A DNA stretch of 64,000 nucleotides from Pyxidicoccus trucidator (GCF_010894435.1 NZ_JAAIXZ010000001.1:1-64000), one strand, 5' to 3'; counted from the stretch's first letter, positions 45,182-54,071 are shown. Notes: generated by a model not told the origin, from the letters alone. A program made the numbers and translations.

Positions 45182-45802
45182 CTACTTCTTCTCTTCCTTG
45201 CCCAGTCCCACGACCTTCCGGGGGCTCTGGATTTCATCGATGATGCCGTAGGCCTTGGCCTCCGTCGCACCCATGAAGTAGTCGCGATCCGTGTCCTTCT
45301 CCACACGCTCGATCGACTGGCCGGTGTGCTTGACGATGAGCTCGTTGAGCTTGGCCTTCATCCGGAGGATTTCCCGGGCCTGGATTTCGATGTCCGTGGC
45401 CTGGCCGCGCACGCCGCCCAGCGGCTGGTGGATCATGATGCGGCTGGAGGGCAGCGAGTAGCGCTTGCCCTTGGCACCGGCGAGCAGGAGGACGGCCCCC
45501 ATGGAGGCCGCCTGCCCGACGCAGATGGTCGACACCGGACACTTCAGGTACTGCATGGTGTCGTAGATGGCGAGGCCGGCCGTCACCGAGCCACCAGGCG
45601 AGTTGACGTAGAGGTTGATGTCCTTGTCCGGGTCCTCGGACTCGAGGAACAGGAGCTGGGCGACGATGACGTTGGCCACGTCATCGTCGATTTCAGTGCC
45701 CAGCATGACGATGCGGTCCTTCAGGAGCCGGCTGTAGATGTCGTACGAGCGCTCACCGCGATGGGTCTGCTCGATGACGTAGGGAACGGGCATGAAGGGC
45801 AT
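45182..45802 (-). CDS. clpP: ATP-dependent Clp protease proteolytic subunit ClpP
   Basis: This 206-residue serine protease has [18 protein letters not shown] at its start; ATG 45793 is a possible second start. The catalytic Ser lies in [18 protein letters not shown] near residue 100 and the His in [17 protein letters not shown] near residue 125. The Asp is in the [14 protein letters not shown] region. Oxyanion and dimer segments [11 protein letters not shown] are present. ClpP forms a tetradecamer fed by ClpX or ClpA. It follows tig by 49 bp and precedes a terminator, so it is co-transcribed with trigger factor. Confidence 0.96.
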   Translation of the reverse strand: MPFMPVPYVIEQTHRGERSYDIYSRLLKDRIVMLGTEIDDDVANVIVAQLLFLESEDPDKDINLYVNSPGGSVTAGLAIYDTMQYLKCPVSTICVGQAASMGAVLLLAGAKGKRYSLPSSRIMIHQPLGGVRGQATDIEIQAREILRMKAKLNELIVKHTGQSIERVEKDTDRDYFMGATEAKAYGIIDEIQSPRKVVGLGKEEKK

Positions 45803-45851
45803 GTCGACCTCTAGTGAGACTCGGAAGCTCGCAAGCTCGGAAGATTGAACC

Positions 45852-47159
45852 TCACTGATACTTCGCCCGAGCCCTCAGGAATTCAATCGTCTTTTCCTCC
45901 CTCAGTCGGAGAGACAACCCGAGCCGCTCGTCCGGACCCTTGAAGTACTTCTTCACGGCGGCGACCGGCTGGCCGGCCTCGGTGGCCAGCTGCTCGATCC
46001 GGGCGTCCACGTCCGCGTCGGAGGCCTGGATGCTCTCCTTCTGGGCGATGGCCTCGAACAGCAGCGTGCCCTTCACCTCCTGGATGGCCTTCTCGCGCAT
46101 CTCCTCGCGCAGGCGGGAGAAGTCCAGGTTGAGGCGGCTGGGGTCCACGCCCTGGCGCTGGAGCTGCTGCAGCGCGCCGCGCAGCATGGAGTCCATGGCG
46201 CGCTCCACCATGGCGCGGGGCACCTCGAAGGGGTTGCGCTCGATGAGGACCTTCATCAGGGCCTCGCGCTCCTCGCCCTCCACCTGGGCCTTGCGGGCCC
46301 GCTGCATGTCCTCGCGCATCTTGGTGCGCAGCTCGTCCAGCGACTGGGCGATGCCGGTGTTCTTGGCGAAGTCGTCGTTGAGCTCGGGGGTGATTTCCTT
46401 CTGGAGGGACTTCACGGTGATGTGGAAGCGCGCCGTCTTCCCGCGCACCTCCTCCACCCGGTAGTCGGCCGGGAAGGCGTAGTCGATGTCCTTGGACTCG
46501 CCCACCTTCACGCCCTCCAGGGCGGCAATCTTCGACTCCACCAGCTCGCCGGGCGCCACCTGGACGGTGATGCCGTCGGCCTTGCTGCCGGGGAACGGCT
46601 GGCCGTCGACGGTGGCCTCGAAGTCCACGGTGACCTGGTCACTGGCGGCCGCGGTGTCGCGGTCCGTGATGGGCTCCTGGCGGGCCATGGACTGGCGCAT
46701 GCGCTCCAGCTGCTCGTTGATCTGCTCGTCGGTGACGGCCGTCTCCGACTTCGCCAGGGGCAGCTCCTGGTACTCCTTCGCCTCCACCTTCGGCTTCACC
46801 TCGACGCGCGCCTCGAAGGTGAAGGGGGCGTCCGCCTTGAGGCCGGAGTTGGTGACCTGGGGGTTGGCGACGACCTCCACGTTGTGCTCGCGGATGGCCT
46901 CCACGTACGCGGCCTGCACGACGCGCTGGATGACCTCGTCCTCGACCTGGTCCTTGAAGCGCTGCTCCAGGATGCGGCGGGGGACCTTGCCCTGCCGGAA
47001 GCCAGGCAGCCGCACCTGCTGGCCGAGCTTGGAGTACGCGCGGTTGAGCTCCTCCGCGACGCGGGCGTTCTCGACCTCGATGGAGAGCTTCTTCTCGATG
47101 GGAGAGAGCTCCTCGACCTGGACCTTCATGGGGGCCTCGCTCGCCGCCGCCTCGGACAT
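45852..47159 (-). CDS. tig: Trigger factor (peptidyl-prolyl isomerase chaperone)
   Basis: This 435-residue protein shows the ribosome-binding motif [21 protein letters not shown] near residue 47, the PPIase domain ([19 protein letters not shown]), and the long C-terminal chaperone arms. The Met at residue 11 ([14 protein letters not shown]) is a plausible alternative start. Trigger factor binds the ribosomal exit tunnel and helps new chains fold. It heads the tig-clpP unit behind a promoter candidate that begins just after the tRNA-Leu gene. Its length is normal for the family. Confidence 0.95.
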   Translation of the reverse strand: MSEAAASEAPMKVQVEELSPIEKKLSIEVENARVAEELNRAYSKLGQQVRLPGFRQGKVPRRILEQRFKDQVEDEVIQRVVQAAYVEAIREHNVEVVANPQVTNSGLKADAPFTFEARVEVKPKVEAKEYQELPLAKSETAVTDEQINEQLERMRQSMARQEPITDRDTAAASDQVTVDFEATVDGQPFPGSKADGITVQVAPGELVESKIAALEGVKVGESKDIDYAFPADYRVEEVRGKTARFHITVKSLQKEITPELNDDFAKNTGIAQSLDELRTKMREDMQRARKAQVEGEEREALMKVLIERNPFEVPRAMVERAMDSMLRGALQQLQRQGVDPSRLNLDFSRLREEMREKAIQEVKGTLLFEAIAQKESIQASDADVDARIEQLATEAGQPVAAVKKYFKGPDERLGLSLRLREEKTIEFLRARAKYQ

Positions 47160-47194
47160 CCGTCCCGGGCGACGCCGGAAAAGTGGGACGTGCG

Positions 47195-47223
47195 CCTTTA
47201 GGGGATAGGCACGAGCGGGTCAA
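47195..47223 (-). promoter_or_regulatory. Candidate promoter of tig
   Basis: On the minus strand TTGACC (47223-47218) and TAAAGG (47200-47195) have 17-bp spacing, 36 bp before the tig start and 8 bp after the tRNA-Leu end. Confidence 0.5.
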
Positions 47224-47230
47224 CGCGAAA

Positions 47231-47312
47231 TGGGCGAGGAGGGACTCGAACCCTCACACCTTGCGGTACCAGATCCTAAGTCTGGCGCGTCTACCAGTTT
47301 CGCCACCCGCCC
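47231..47312 (-). tRNA. tRNA-Leu(UAG)
   Basis: A class II cloverleaf of 82 nt: acceptor GGGCGGG/CTCGCCC with one G-U pair, anticodon loop CTTAGGA (UAG), a long variable arm, T arm GAGGG-TTCGAGT-CCCTC and discriminator A. CCA is not encoded. Confidence 0.93.
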
Positions 47313-47370
47313 GGGTGCGACCGCGCGCTGCGCCTTCCTACCGCGAAACGTCCGGTGGACGGCAGAGGCC

Positions 47371-47411
47371 GGAAAAAGAAACGGGGCCCCTCCATTTCTG
47401 GAGGAGCCCCG
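47371..47411 (-). terminator. Terminator after tRNA-Lys
   Basis: CGGGGCCCCTCC and GGAGGAGCCCCG pair with one internal mismatch, and the minus strand continues with GTTTCTTTTTCC. It is a clear intrinsic terminator between the two tRNA genes. Confidence 0.85.
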
Positions 47412-47414
47412 GAG

Positions 47415-47487
47415 TGAGAGCGGAGGGAATCGAACCCACAACCTATGGATTAAGAGTCCATTGCTCTGCCAATTGAGCTACGCTCCC
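47415..47487 (-). tRNA. tRNA-Lys(CUU)
   Basis: A 73-nt cloverleaf: acceptor GGGAGCG/CGCTCTC with one G-U pair, anticodon loop CTCTTAA (CUU), T arm GTGGG-TTCGATT-CCCTC and discriminator A. The T stem contains a U-U mismatch, which is unusual. CCA is not encoded. Confidence 0.92.
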
Positions 47488-47537
47488 GGCACTGCCCTGG
47501 TCCGTCGCCCGCCTGCGCGGCGTCCAGGTGGCGGCGG

Positions 47538-47566
47538 TAACTACAGAAGCCCGACCGTGCTGTCAA
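47538..47566 (-). promoter_or_regulatory. Near-consensus promoter for tRNA-Lys
   Basis: On the minus strand a perfect TTGACA (47566-47561) and TAGTTA (47543-47538) are 17 bp apart, placing the start about 44 nt before the tRNA. It is the best promoter seen in the window. Confidence 0.7.
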
Positions 47567-47846
47567 AAAGTATTTTCGGGCCCCCCTTCATTCCCGCTGC
47601 TGAGGATCTGACGCTCGGAGCATCCAGCGCCTGACGCCGGTCCGCCCGCCCGGCGGCCAGCCCCCGGGACGGCTCCGGCCGCGGATGAAGCAAGCGCCCC
47701 CCGCCGCTGTTCAACATGGCCGCAGCGCGCTTTTCGTCCCGGTGCACGTGCAGTCGTGCGCCAGCCGCACTCCGGGACACGAGGCGCGTGACGGCGTCGT
47801 GGGCACTCATGTGCAGCAAGAGGGTTCGCCGCTGCGGCAACCAGGC
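47567..47846. other. Intergenic region preceding the bet leader terminator
   Basis: The stretch between the tRNA-Lys promoter and the attenuator hairpin contains no supported gene. A promoter on the + strand must lie here if the bet gene is expressed, but no clear -35/-10 pair is visible. Frames read through it lack ribosome sites. Confidence 0.5.
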
Positions 47847-47873
47847 GGGCGGACGGAGGTCGTCCGCCCTTTT
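47847..47873 (+). terminator. Leader terminator/attenuator in front of bet
   Basis: GGGCGGACG-GAGGT-CGTCCGCCC-TTTT: a perfect 9-bp stem, 5-base loop and four T residues, ending 22 bp before the GTG start. No + strand gene lies upstream, so it is more likely an attenuator or the end of a small RNA than a normal terminator. Confidence 0.75.
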
Positions 47874-47895
47874 CGCGAAGACGCAGGAGATGACA

Positions 47896-49098
47896 GTGAC
47901 GGAAGCCAACACCCACCCCAAGGCGGACAGCGCGACGACGGGCCAGGGCCCCCAGCAGGGAGCCTGGAGCCGGGAGCGCGCGGAGCTCGTGCGGCGCACC
48001 ATCTGCCCCAAGGGCATCAGCGAGGACGAGTTCGCCCTCTTCATCGAGCAGTGCAAGCGCAGCGGGTTGGACCCGCTGCTGAAGGAAGCCTTCTGCGTGG
48101 CGCGCCGCCAGAATGTCGGCAACCGCGAGCGGCCCAACTGGGTGACGAAGTACGAGTTCCAGCCCTCCGAGGCGGGGATGCTCGCCCGGGCGGAGCGCTT
48201 CCCGGACTTCAGGGGCATCCAGGCGAGCGCGGTGTTCGCCGAGGATGAAATCATCGTCGACCAGGGCAAGGGCGAGGTGGTGCACCGCTTCAACCCGGCC
48301 AAGCGGAAGGGCGCACTGGTGGGTGCCTGGTCGCGCGTGGTCCGCGACGGCAAGCTGCCCGTCGTCGTCTGGCTCGACTTCAGCGGCTACGTCCAGCAGA
48401 CGCCGCTGTGGGCCAAGATTCCCACGACGATGATTGAGAAGTGCGCCCGCGTGGCGGCCCTGCGCAAGGCGTACCCGGAGGCCTTCGGCGGCCTGTACGT
48501 GCGCGAGGAGATGCCCGCCGAGGACTACGAGCCCCAGCAGCACCACCACGAGGAGCCGGCCCACGGCGGCGGCCCCTACGAGGTGCTGGGCGCGAAGCCC
48601 GGCCCGGTGAAGGCGTCCTTCCCCTCGCTGGCCCCCGCGCCGGCGAAGGAGGACAAGCCCCAGGCCGTGGCGCAGCCGCTCGACGTCGACGTGCCGGTGC
48701 CCCCCGCGCCCGTCCGGGCGGCGGCGGTGGAGACCGAGCCCGGCACCGGAGCCAGCACCGCGCACGGCAGGAAGAACGGCCACGCCAAGGCGGCCGCGCC
48801 CGCCCCGGGCAAGGGCCCCACCACGAGTCACGAAGAAGAGCCCCTGGCCCCCCGTCCGAAGGCCAGCGCCGTCGTCGTGGCGTTCGGCCCATACAAGGGG
48901 AAGACGGCCTCCGAGCTCTCCGACGAGGAGCTGAGTGAGACCATCGACATGGCCAACGAGAAGCTGATGGAGCAGCCGAAGGCGCGCTGGGCCAAGGCGA
49001 TGCGTGAGAACCTGGCCGCGCTGGAGGCGGAGACGGAGCTGCGCTGCCGCGTCCCCGCGTCGGGGAAGAACGGCAGCGGCGCGGCGCACGAGGCCTGA
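47896..49098 (+). CDS. bet: Phage-type recombination protein Bet (RecT superfamily annealase) with DUF3820-like tail
   Basis: GTG 47896 is chosen because AGGAG sits 6 bp before it; ATG 47890 overlaps that site. In the 400-residue product, residues 20-215 match lambda Bet: VRRTICPKGISEDEFALF, CKRSGLDPLLKEAFCVARR, PSEAGMLARAERFPDFRGIQ and TTMIEKCARVAALRKAYPEA. Bet anneals complementary single strands for recombination and normally works with an exonuclease and SSB. None is in the window. A disordered Pro/Ala linker leads to a C-terminal VVAFGPYKGKTASELSDEEL segment, similar to DUF3820. It is convergent with four tRNAs. Transfer from a phage is inferred. Confidence 0.85.
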   Translation: MTEANTHPKADSATTGQGPQQGAWSRERAELVRRTICPKGISEDEFALFIEQCKRSGLDPLLKEAFCVARRQNVGNRERPNWVTKYEFQPSEAGMLARAERFPDFRGIQASAVFAEDEIIVDQGKGEVVHRFNPAKRKGALVGAWSRVVRDGKLPVVVWLDFSGYVQQTPLWAKIPTTMIEKCARVAALRKAYPEAFGGLYVREEMPAEDYEPQQHHHEEPAHGGGPYEVLGAKPGPVKASFPSLAPAPAKEDKPQAVAQPLDVDVPVPPAPVRAAAVETEPGTGASTAHGRKNGHAKAAAPAPGKGPTTSHEEEPLAPRPKASAVVVAFGPYKGKTASELSDEELSETIDMANEKLMEQPKARWAKAMRENLAALEAETELRCRVPASGKNGSGAAHEA

Positions 49099-49125
49099 AG
49101 CCACGTCAGCAGGTGAAGTGAGGAG

Positions 49126-49157
49126 CGCCTCCGTCGCGAAAGTGGCGGGGGCGTTTT
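49126..49157 (+). terminator. Terminator after bet
   Basis: CGCCTCCGTC and GGCGGGGGCG pair with two G-U pairs and an eight-base loop, followed by TTTT, 27 bp after the stop. Confidence 0.75.
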
Positions 49158-49203
49158 CCGTTCCCCTCCCGGCGGCAGTGGCTCGACTCGGGAAGAGGAG
49201 GAG

Positions 49204-49277
49204 CGCGCTCGGAGGGACTTGAACCCCCAACCCCCGGGTTCGAAGCCCGGTGCTCTATCCAGTTGAGCTACGAGCGC
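49204..49277 (-). tRNA. tRNA-Arg(UCG)
   Basis: A 74-nt cloverleaf: acceptor GCGCTCG/CGAGCGC, anticodon loop CTTCGAA (UCG), T arm GGGGG-TTCAAGT-CCCTC and discriminator G. It is the last of four clustered tRNAs in the direction of transcription. Confidence 0.93.
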
Positions 49278-49301
49278 AGCGAAACGGGGCGGGTGAAGGA
49301 G

Positions 49302-49376
49302 GGCGGCCAACCGGGATCGAACCGGTAACCTCAGGAGTCACAGTCCTGCGCTCTAACCAGTTGAGCTATGGCCGCC
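49302..49376 (-). tRNA. tRNA-His(GUG)
   Basis: A 75-nt cloverleaf including the encoded G at position -1: acceptor GCGGCCA/TGGCCGC, anticodon loop CTGTGAC (GUG), T arm ACCGG-TTCGATC-CCGGT and C73, which pairs with G-1 as histidyl-tRNA synthetase requires. Confidence 0.93.
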
Positions 49377-49465
49377 GTTACAGCGCTACGACGTTTTGAA
49401 GCGCGGCTTCCCTATCGTGGAAACCGGGGCCGTTCAAGACCCAAATGTGACGGCAGGCAGGTTGG

Positions 49466-49539
49466 CGCCCCAGGCAGGACTCGAACCTGCGACCCCCGGC
49501 TTAGAAGGCCGGTGCTCTATCCAGCTGAGCTACTGGAGC
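49466..49539 (-). tRNA. tRNA-Arg(UCU)
   Basis: A 74-nt cloverleaf: acceptor GCTCCAG/CTGGGGC with one U-G pair, anticodon loop CTTCTAA (UCU), T arm GCAGG-TTCGAGT-CCTGC and discriminator G. Confidence 0.92.
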
Positions 49540-49574
49540 TGGCCGGGCCGCCTGCTTCCACTGCTTTACTTCAA

Positions 49575-49649
<75 letters not shown>

Positions 49650-49730
49650 AGAAGTAGAGTCCGGCATTGTTGAACCATTGCGAACGGACGTGCAAGGCCA
49701 ACGTGCCTGACAGCCCTGCATTCAGTCCGG

Positions 49731-50324
49731 CTACAGGCCCAGCAGGTGGGGCTTCATCTTCCGGAAGGCCGCCCCGCGGTGGGACACCTGGGACTTCTCC
49801 TCCGGCGTCAGCTCCGCCATCGTCCGGCCCTGCTTGTCCGGAAGGATGAAGACCGGGTCGTAGCCGAAGCCGTGGCTGCCGCTCGGGGCCTGGCCGATGC
49901 GGCCCTCGCACCGGCCCACCTCCACCCGCGCCTCGCCCCCGGGCTTCACCAGCGCCAGCGCGCACTGGAAGGACGCGGTGCGCTTCTCGTCGGGTACGCC
50001 GGCCAGCTCGGACAGGAGCTTCTCGTAGCGGGCCCTGTCGTCCCCCGGCGCATAGCGCGCGGAGTGCACCCCGGGTCTGCCTCCCAGTGCGTCCACGCAC
50101 AGCCCGGAGTCGTCCGCCAGCGCGGGCAGCCCGGTGGCGTCGGCATAGGCGCGGGCCTTCTTCACCGCGTTGCCCTCGAAGGTCTCAGCGTCCTCCACCG
50201 GCTCCGGCACCGGGGGCAGGTCCGCGAGGGACACCACCTCCACCGCGTCACCCACCAGCTCGCGCAGCTCGCGCAGCTTGCCCTTGTTGGTGGTGGCGAA
50301 GAGCAGCCGGGGCCGGGGCGTCAT
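49731..50324 (-). CDS. rdgB: dITP/XTP pyrophosphatase (HAM1/RdgB)
   Basis: This 197-residue protein has the standard start [31 protein letters not shown], the acidic loop [16 protein letters not shown] near residue 68, and [16 protein letters not shown] near residue 148. It hydrolyses non-canonical purine triphosphates such as dITP and XTP to monophosphates, keeping them out of DNA. It overlaps rph by an ATGA junction, a common bacterial pairing. The four tRNAs follow it on the same strand, so it may share their transcript. Family assignment is secure. Confidence 0.95.
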   Translation of the reverse strand: MTPRPRLLFATTNKGKLRELRELVGDAVEVVSLADLPPVPEPVEDAETFEGNAVKKARAYADATGLPALADDSGLCVDALGGRPGVHSARYAPGDDRARYEKLLSELAGVPDEKRTASFQCALALVKPGGEARVEVGRCEGRIGQAPSGSHGFGYDPVFILPDKQGRTMAELTPEEKSQVSHRGAAFRKMKPHLLGL

Positions 50325-51034
50325 CCCAGCACCTTCGCCTGCGCGGCGACGAGCTGCTGGATGGCGGCCAGCCCTCCGTCCACCATGGCGTCCAGCGTCT
50401 TCTTGTCGAAGAGCTGGTGCTCGGCGGTGCCCTGCAGCTCCACCATGCGGCCGTCCGCGGTGGCCACGAGGTTCAGGTCCACGTCCGCGGTGGAGTCCTC
50501 GTCGTAGTCCAGGTCCACCCGCACCTCGCCCTTCACCACGCCCACGGACACGGCCGCCAGCGGCGTCAGCTTGGGCGTCTTCGTCAGGGTGCCCGCCTTC
50601 TGGAGCGAGCGCAGCGCGAGCACCAGCGCCACATAGGCCCCGGTGATGGAGGCGGTGCGCGTGCCGCCGTCCGCCTGGAGCACGTCGCAGTCCAGGGTGA
50701 GCGTGCGAGTGCCCAGCGTGGACAGGTCCACCGCCGCGCGCAGCGAGCGGCCGATGAGGCGCTGGATTTCCATGGTGCGGCCGGTCTGCTTGCCCTTGGC
50801 GGACTCGCGCTGGTTCCGCGAGTGCGTCGCACGCGGCAGCATGCCGTACTCGGCCGTCACCCAGCCGGTGCCCTTGCCCATCAGATGGGGCGGCACCCGC
50901 TCCTCGGTCGAACAGGTGACGAGCACCTTGGTGTGACCGAACTCCACCTGCACGGAGCCCTCCGCGTAGCGGGAGACACCGGGGGTCAGGATGATGGGGC
51001 GAAGGTCCAGCGCACCACGTTGGAAGGAACGCAC
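50321..51034 (-). CDS. rph: Ribonuclease PH
   Basis: GTG 51034 ([14 protein letters not shown]) has AGGAG upstream, giving 237 residues, which is normal length. Motifs are [40 protein letters not shown] near residue 59, [21 protein letters not shown] and [19 protein letters not shown] near residue 175 with the metal/phosphate site. RNase PH trims tRNA 3' ends by phosphorolysis, which is apt beside a tRNA cluster. It overlaps rdgB (ATGA) and lies 92 bp downstream of the amidase gene. The short upstream frame without conserved sequence was excluded. Confidence 0.95.
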   Translation of the reverse strand: MRSFQRGALDLRPIILTPGVSRYAEGSVQVEFGHTKVLVTCSTEERVPPHLMGKGTGWVTAEYGMLPRATHSRNQRESAKGKQTGRTMEIQRLIGRSLRAAVDLSTLGTRTLTLDCDVLQADGGTRTASITGAYVALVLALRSLQKAGTLTKTPKLTPLAAVSVGVVKGEVRVDLDYDEDSTADVDLNLVATADGRMVELQGTAEHQLFDKKTLDAMVDGGLAAIQQLVAAQAKVLG

Positions 51035-51126
51035 GGCAGGCTCCTGGGGCAGATGGAGAGGGGTGGGCACCTCCTGTCTACCAGAGCCGCGCCACGTGGG
51101 TGGCATCTACCGCCGCCCGTCTGCCC

Positions 51127-51936
51127 TCACGGCAACGCGGGGGCGGCCACCTGGGGCTCCCGGGAGGCGTCGCGCCGGCGGGTCTCCTTGAGGAAGGCCA
51201 GCACCCCGTCGGCAATCGCCTCGGCCAGCTTCTCCTGGTACTCCGAGCGGCCCAGCTTCGCGCCCTCCTGCGGATGGGAGATGTAGCCCACCTCCACGAG
51301 GACGGCCGGGCACTCCACGCCGGAGAGGACGAAGAAGGGCGCCTGCTGGACGCCCCGGTCCGCGGCGCGAGTCCCCCGGATGAGGCGCGGGTGGATGGCG
51401 TAGGCCAGCCGGGAGGAATCCGCATGCGCCTCCGTGCGCACCAGGTCCTGGAGGATGAAGGCCAGCGTGGAGTCGCCCCGCGCCGCGCGGCTCACCGGCG
51501 CCTCCGCGTTCTCCCGGTCCGCCACCGCGCGCGCGGCGTCGCCCGAGGCGTTGGCGGACAGGAAGTACGTCTCGATGCCCTCGGTGCGCGCGCGCATCCG
51601 CTTCGTGGGCATGGAGTTGGCGTGGATGGAGAGGAAGAGGTCCGCGCCATGGTCGTTGGTCATCGACACGCGCTCGGTCAGCGACACCTGCGAGTCGCGC
51701 TCGCGGGTGAGGTACACCTCGCCGCCCGCCGCTTCCAGGCGCGCCCGCAGGCGCTGGGCAATCTGGAGCGCCACTTCCTTCTCGCGCAGCTCGCCGGGGC
51801 CCTTCGCGCCCTCCTGCACACCGCCGTGGCCCGGGTCGATGACGATGCGCGCGGGCCGCTCCCCTGCCCCCGCGACGACGGGGACGAGCCAGAGCAGCGA
51901 CAGGACGGCGAGGAGGGTGCGGTGCGACGGCGGCAT
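51127..51936 (-). CDS. N-acetylmuramoyl-L-alanine amidase (Amidase_3/AmiC type)
   Basis: ATG 51936 (MPPSHRTLLAVLSLLWL) gives 269 residues with a cleavable signal peptide; the longer frame has no conserved content. The catalytic zinc ligands are visible: IVIDPGHGGVQEGAKG near residue 35, the Glu in GELREKEVALQ, the His in LFLSIHANSMP near residue 105, and CPAVLVEVGYISHPQEG with the catalytic Glu near residue 220. It cleaves the lactyl-amide bond between MurNAc and the peptide during wall turnover and daughter-cell separation. No binding domain is attached. It follows selD by 82 bp. Confidence 0.92.
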   Translation of the reverse strand: MPPSHRTLLAVLSLLWLVPVVAGAGERPARIVIDPGHGGVQEGAKGPGELREKEVALQIAQRLRARLEAAGGEVYLTRERDSQVSLTERVSMTNDHGADLFLSIHANSMPTKRMRARTEGIETYFLSANASGDAARAVADRENAEAPVSRAARGDSTLAFILQDLVRTEAHADSSRLAYAIHPRLIRGTRAADRGVQQAPFFVLSGVECPAVLVEVGYISHPQEGAKLGRSEYQEKLAEAIADGVLAFLKETRRRDASREPQVAAPALP

Positions 51937-52018
51937 GCCGGGGAGAGATGCTACCGGAGGGTGCCCCCGGGAGCGAAATCCGGGCCGGCAGGGAGCCCCG
52001 CGCGGGTGGACGGGGCGT

Positions 52019-53077
52019 TCAGCCGATGACGTCGATGCCGGGCCGGCCTGCGCGGACCTCACCGATGAGGGCCGCGTCCACGCCGGCCGCCTCCAGCGCC
52101 TTGAGTGCCTTGAGCGCGTGGCGGGCGGGCACGCTGGCCAGCAGGCCGCCGTTGGTCTGCGCATCCGCGAGCACCCACTGGATGTGCTCGGGCAGCCCGT
52201 CCGGGAAGCGCACCTTCTTCTTCACGTGGGCGAGGTTGGCCTTGGTGCCTCCGGGCACCACGCCCTGCTCGGCCAGCGCGGCCACATCCATGATGAGCGG
52301 GATGCGCTCCAGGTCCAGCGCCGCGCGCGTCTTCGCTCCGGTCATCATCTCCAGCAGGTGCCCCAGCAGTCCGTAGCCCGTCACGTCCGTGAGGGCATTC
52401 ACCTTGAACTTGCCAGAGGCGAAGACCTCGCCAGCGGCGCGGTTGAGGGCGGACATCACCCCCACGACGCGCTTGGAGAGCTGCTTCGAGGCGACCCCGC
52501 GCTTGATGGCGGTGGTGGCGATGCCCGAGCCCAGCGGCTTGGTGAGGAACAGCACGTCCCCCGGCTTCGCGCCCGCGTTGGTGAGCACCTTCTTCGGGTT
52601 CACCACGCCGGTGACGGCCATGCCGTACTTCGGCTCCGGGTCCCTCACGCTGTGGCCACCGAGGATGGGGATGCCCGCCTCGTCCGCCTTGGACTGGCCC
52701 CCCGCGAGAATCTTCGACAGCACGGACAGCGGCTGGCCGTCCGGGAAGCCCACTAGGTTGAGGGCGAAGATGGGCCGCGCGCCCATGGCGTAGATGTCCG
52801 ACAGGGCATTCGCCGCGGCGATGGCCCCGAACTGGAACGGGTCGTCCACCACGGGCGGGAAGAAGTCCACCGTCTCCACCACGGCCAGGCCGGGCGTGAG
52901 GCGATAGACGGCCGCATCGTCGTTGGTGGAGAAACCCACCAGCGCCTGGGGACCACCGGCAGTCTTCAGTCGGCGCAGGACCTGCGCCAAGTCCGCGGGC
53001 CGCAGTTTCGCCGCTCAGCCCGCGCAGTGACTCAGTTCGGTGAGACGCTTCGGCTTCACCGGCTGCTCGTCCGCCAT
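52019..53077 (-). CDS. selD: Selenide, water dikinase SelD with in-frame UGA (selenocysteine 21)
   Basis: Reading from ATG 53077 (GGGGAG upstream), the frame runs MADEQPVKPKRLTELSHCAG, then TGA at 53017-53015, then AAKLRPADLAQVL and continues without another stop to 52019 (352 residues). In ordinary SelD this position is the catalytic Cys in the HGAGCGCK segment, and Lys24 here matches its catalytic Lys. A SECIS-like hairpin lies 9 nt after the TGA. The remainder has DDAAVYRL, ETVDFFPPVVDDPFQFG and GGHSVRDPEPKYGMAVTG. It makes selenophosphate from selenide and ATP. Ordinary gene callers would start after the TGA. Confidence 0.92.
52982..53005 (-). promoter_or_regulatory. Putative bacterial SECIS hairpin of selD
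   Basis: On the mRNA, CTGCGGCC-CGCGGACTT-GGCGCAG forms a 7-bp stem with one bulged G and a 9-base loop, starting 9 nt after the UGA. Position and loop fit SelB-dependent bSECIS elements. Confidence 0.65.
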
Positions 53078-53129
53078 GGTGCTCCCCTTCCCCGCGCGGC
53101 CCGTGAGCGGGGCCGCGGCTGTCCGTCCG

Positions 53130-54071
53130 TCAGGCCTTGCGTACGTAGTCGCGCTTCAGCAGCTGCGCCACCGCTTCCGCCGTCACCACGTCGTCCGCGT
53201 CCGCCCGGTCCAGTACCGCGCCGAGCGTGCCGTAGTTGTGCACCAGTTGGAGCACGTCCAGCATCTCCGGCGCCAGCTCCTTGAGGGGCGGCGTCAGGGG
53301 CATGGCCAGCGCCAGCGGCGCGTCCAGGGCCGGCAGGCTGGGCTGCAGCCGCTTCATCTCGTCCAGTTGGCGGAGCGAGTCCATCAGGAGCGCCTCGGTG
53401 GACGAGTCCAGCTCCACCATGAACTCCTGGTTGTCCGCCGGGCGCAGCTCGAAGTCGCCCTGCTCCCAGGTGATGATGCGGTTGAAGCTCTTCTGCGGGC
53501 CCAGGTTGTGGTTGTCGCCGATGACGGCGTAGTACACGCGGCCCTGGCGCAGGTAGATGCGGCCCTCCTGGTCGCTCGTCACCACCAGCACGCCGTTCTT
53601 CTTGGACGTGTGGAAGAGCTGGAGCAGGTCCGGCAGGGGGATTTCCTCAATCTTCCCCGTCATGGAGCTGGCCTTGTTGGTGGTGCGCGCGGCCTGGACG
53701 GCGGCGACCTCCTCCAGCTTCTGCTTGGCCATGCTCTCGTCGACGTTGGCGCCATCCGCGCCCTGGTGGACGAGCTTGAGGATGGAGGTGCCGATGAGGA
53801 TGCGGTCCCCCTCCTTCAGCCGGGCCTGCTTCACCTTCTCACCGTTGACGAAGGTGCCGTTGGTGGAGCCCAGGTCCTCGATGGTGATCTTCCCGTCGGA
53901 GAAGCTGATCTTCGCGTGCTTGCGAGAGACCATGTCCTCGACGAGCACCATGTCCAGCTCGCTCGAGCGACCGATGACGATCTGCTTGTCCACCTTCAGT
54001 GGGAACTCGCCACCCTGGTACTTCCCGGAGATGAACTTGAGGGCGTAGGTCTTCTGGGTGTCCATGGTCAT
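53130..54071 (-). CDS. FHA-domain protein with DUF4388-like C-terminal part
   Basis: The ATG at 54071 overlaps the TPR gene stop (ATGA). The 313-residue protein has a forkhead-associated domain at residues 25-100 (IVIGRSSELDMVLVEDMVSR, KHAKISFSDGKITIEDLGS, NGTFVNG), which binds phospho-threonine. From residue 135 it has a DUF4388 domain (MTGKIEEIPLPDLLQLFHT, NGVLVVTSDQEGRIYLRQG), as in the giant protein at 1-3091. The FHA plus DUF4388 combination is frequent in myxobacteria, where kinase signalling is abundant. It is downstream of a TPR gene with ATGA coupling. The partner kinase is not in the window. Confidence 0.88.
   Translation of the reverse strand: MTMDTQKTYALKFISGKYQGGEFPLKVDKQIVIGRSSELDMVLVEDMVSRKHAKISFSDGKITIEDLGSTNGTFVNGEKVKQARLKEGDRILIGTSILKLVHQGADGANVDESMAKQKLEEVAAVQAARTTNKASSMTGKIEEIPLPDLLQLFHTSKKNGVLVVTSDQEGRIYLRQGRVYYAVIGDNHNLGPQKSFNRIITWEQGDFELRPADNQEFMVELDSSTEALLMDSLRQLDEMKRLQPSLPALDAPLALAMPLTPPLKELAPEMLDVLQLVHNYGTLGAVLDRADADDVVTAEAVAQLLKRDYVRKA

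Noticed and set aside
49301..49377. tRNA-His apparently lacking G-1
   Set aside because: On first alignment the acceptor seemed shifted. Setting the T arm correctly shows G-1 encoded at 49376 and paired with C73, so it is normal.
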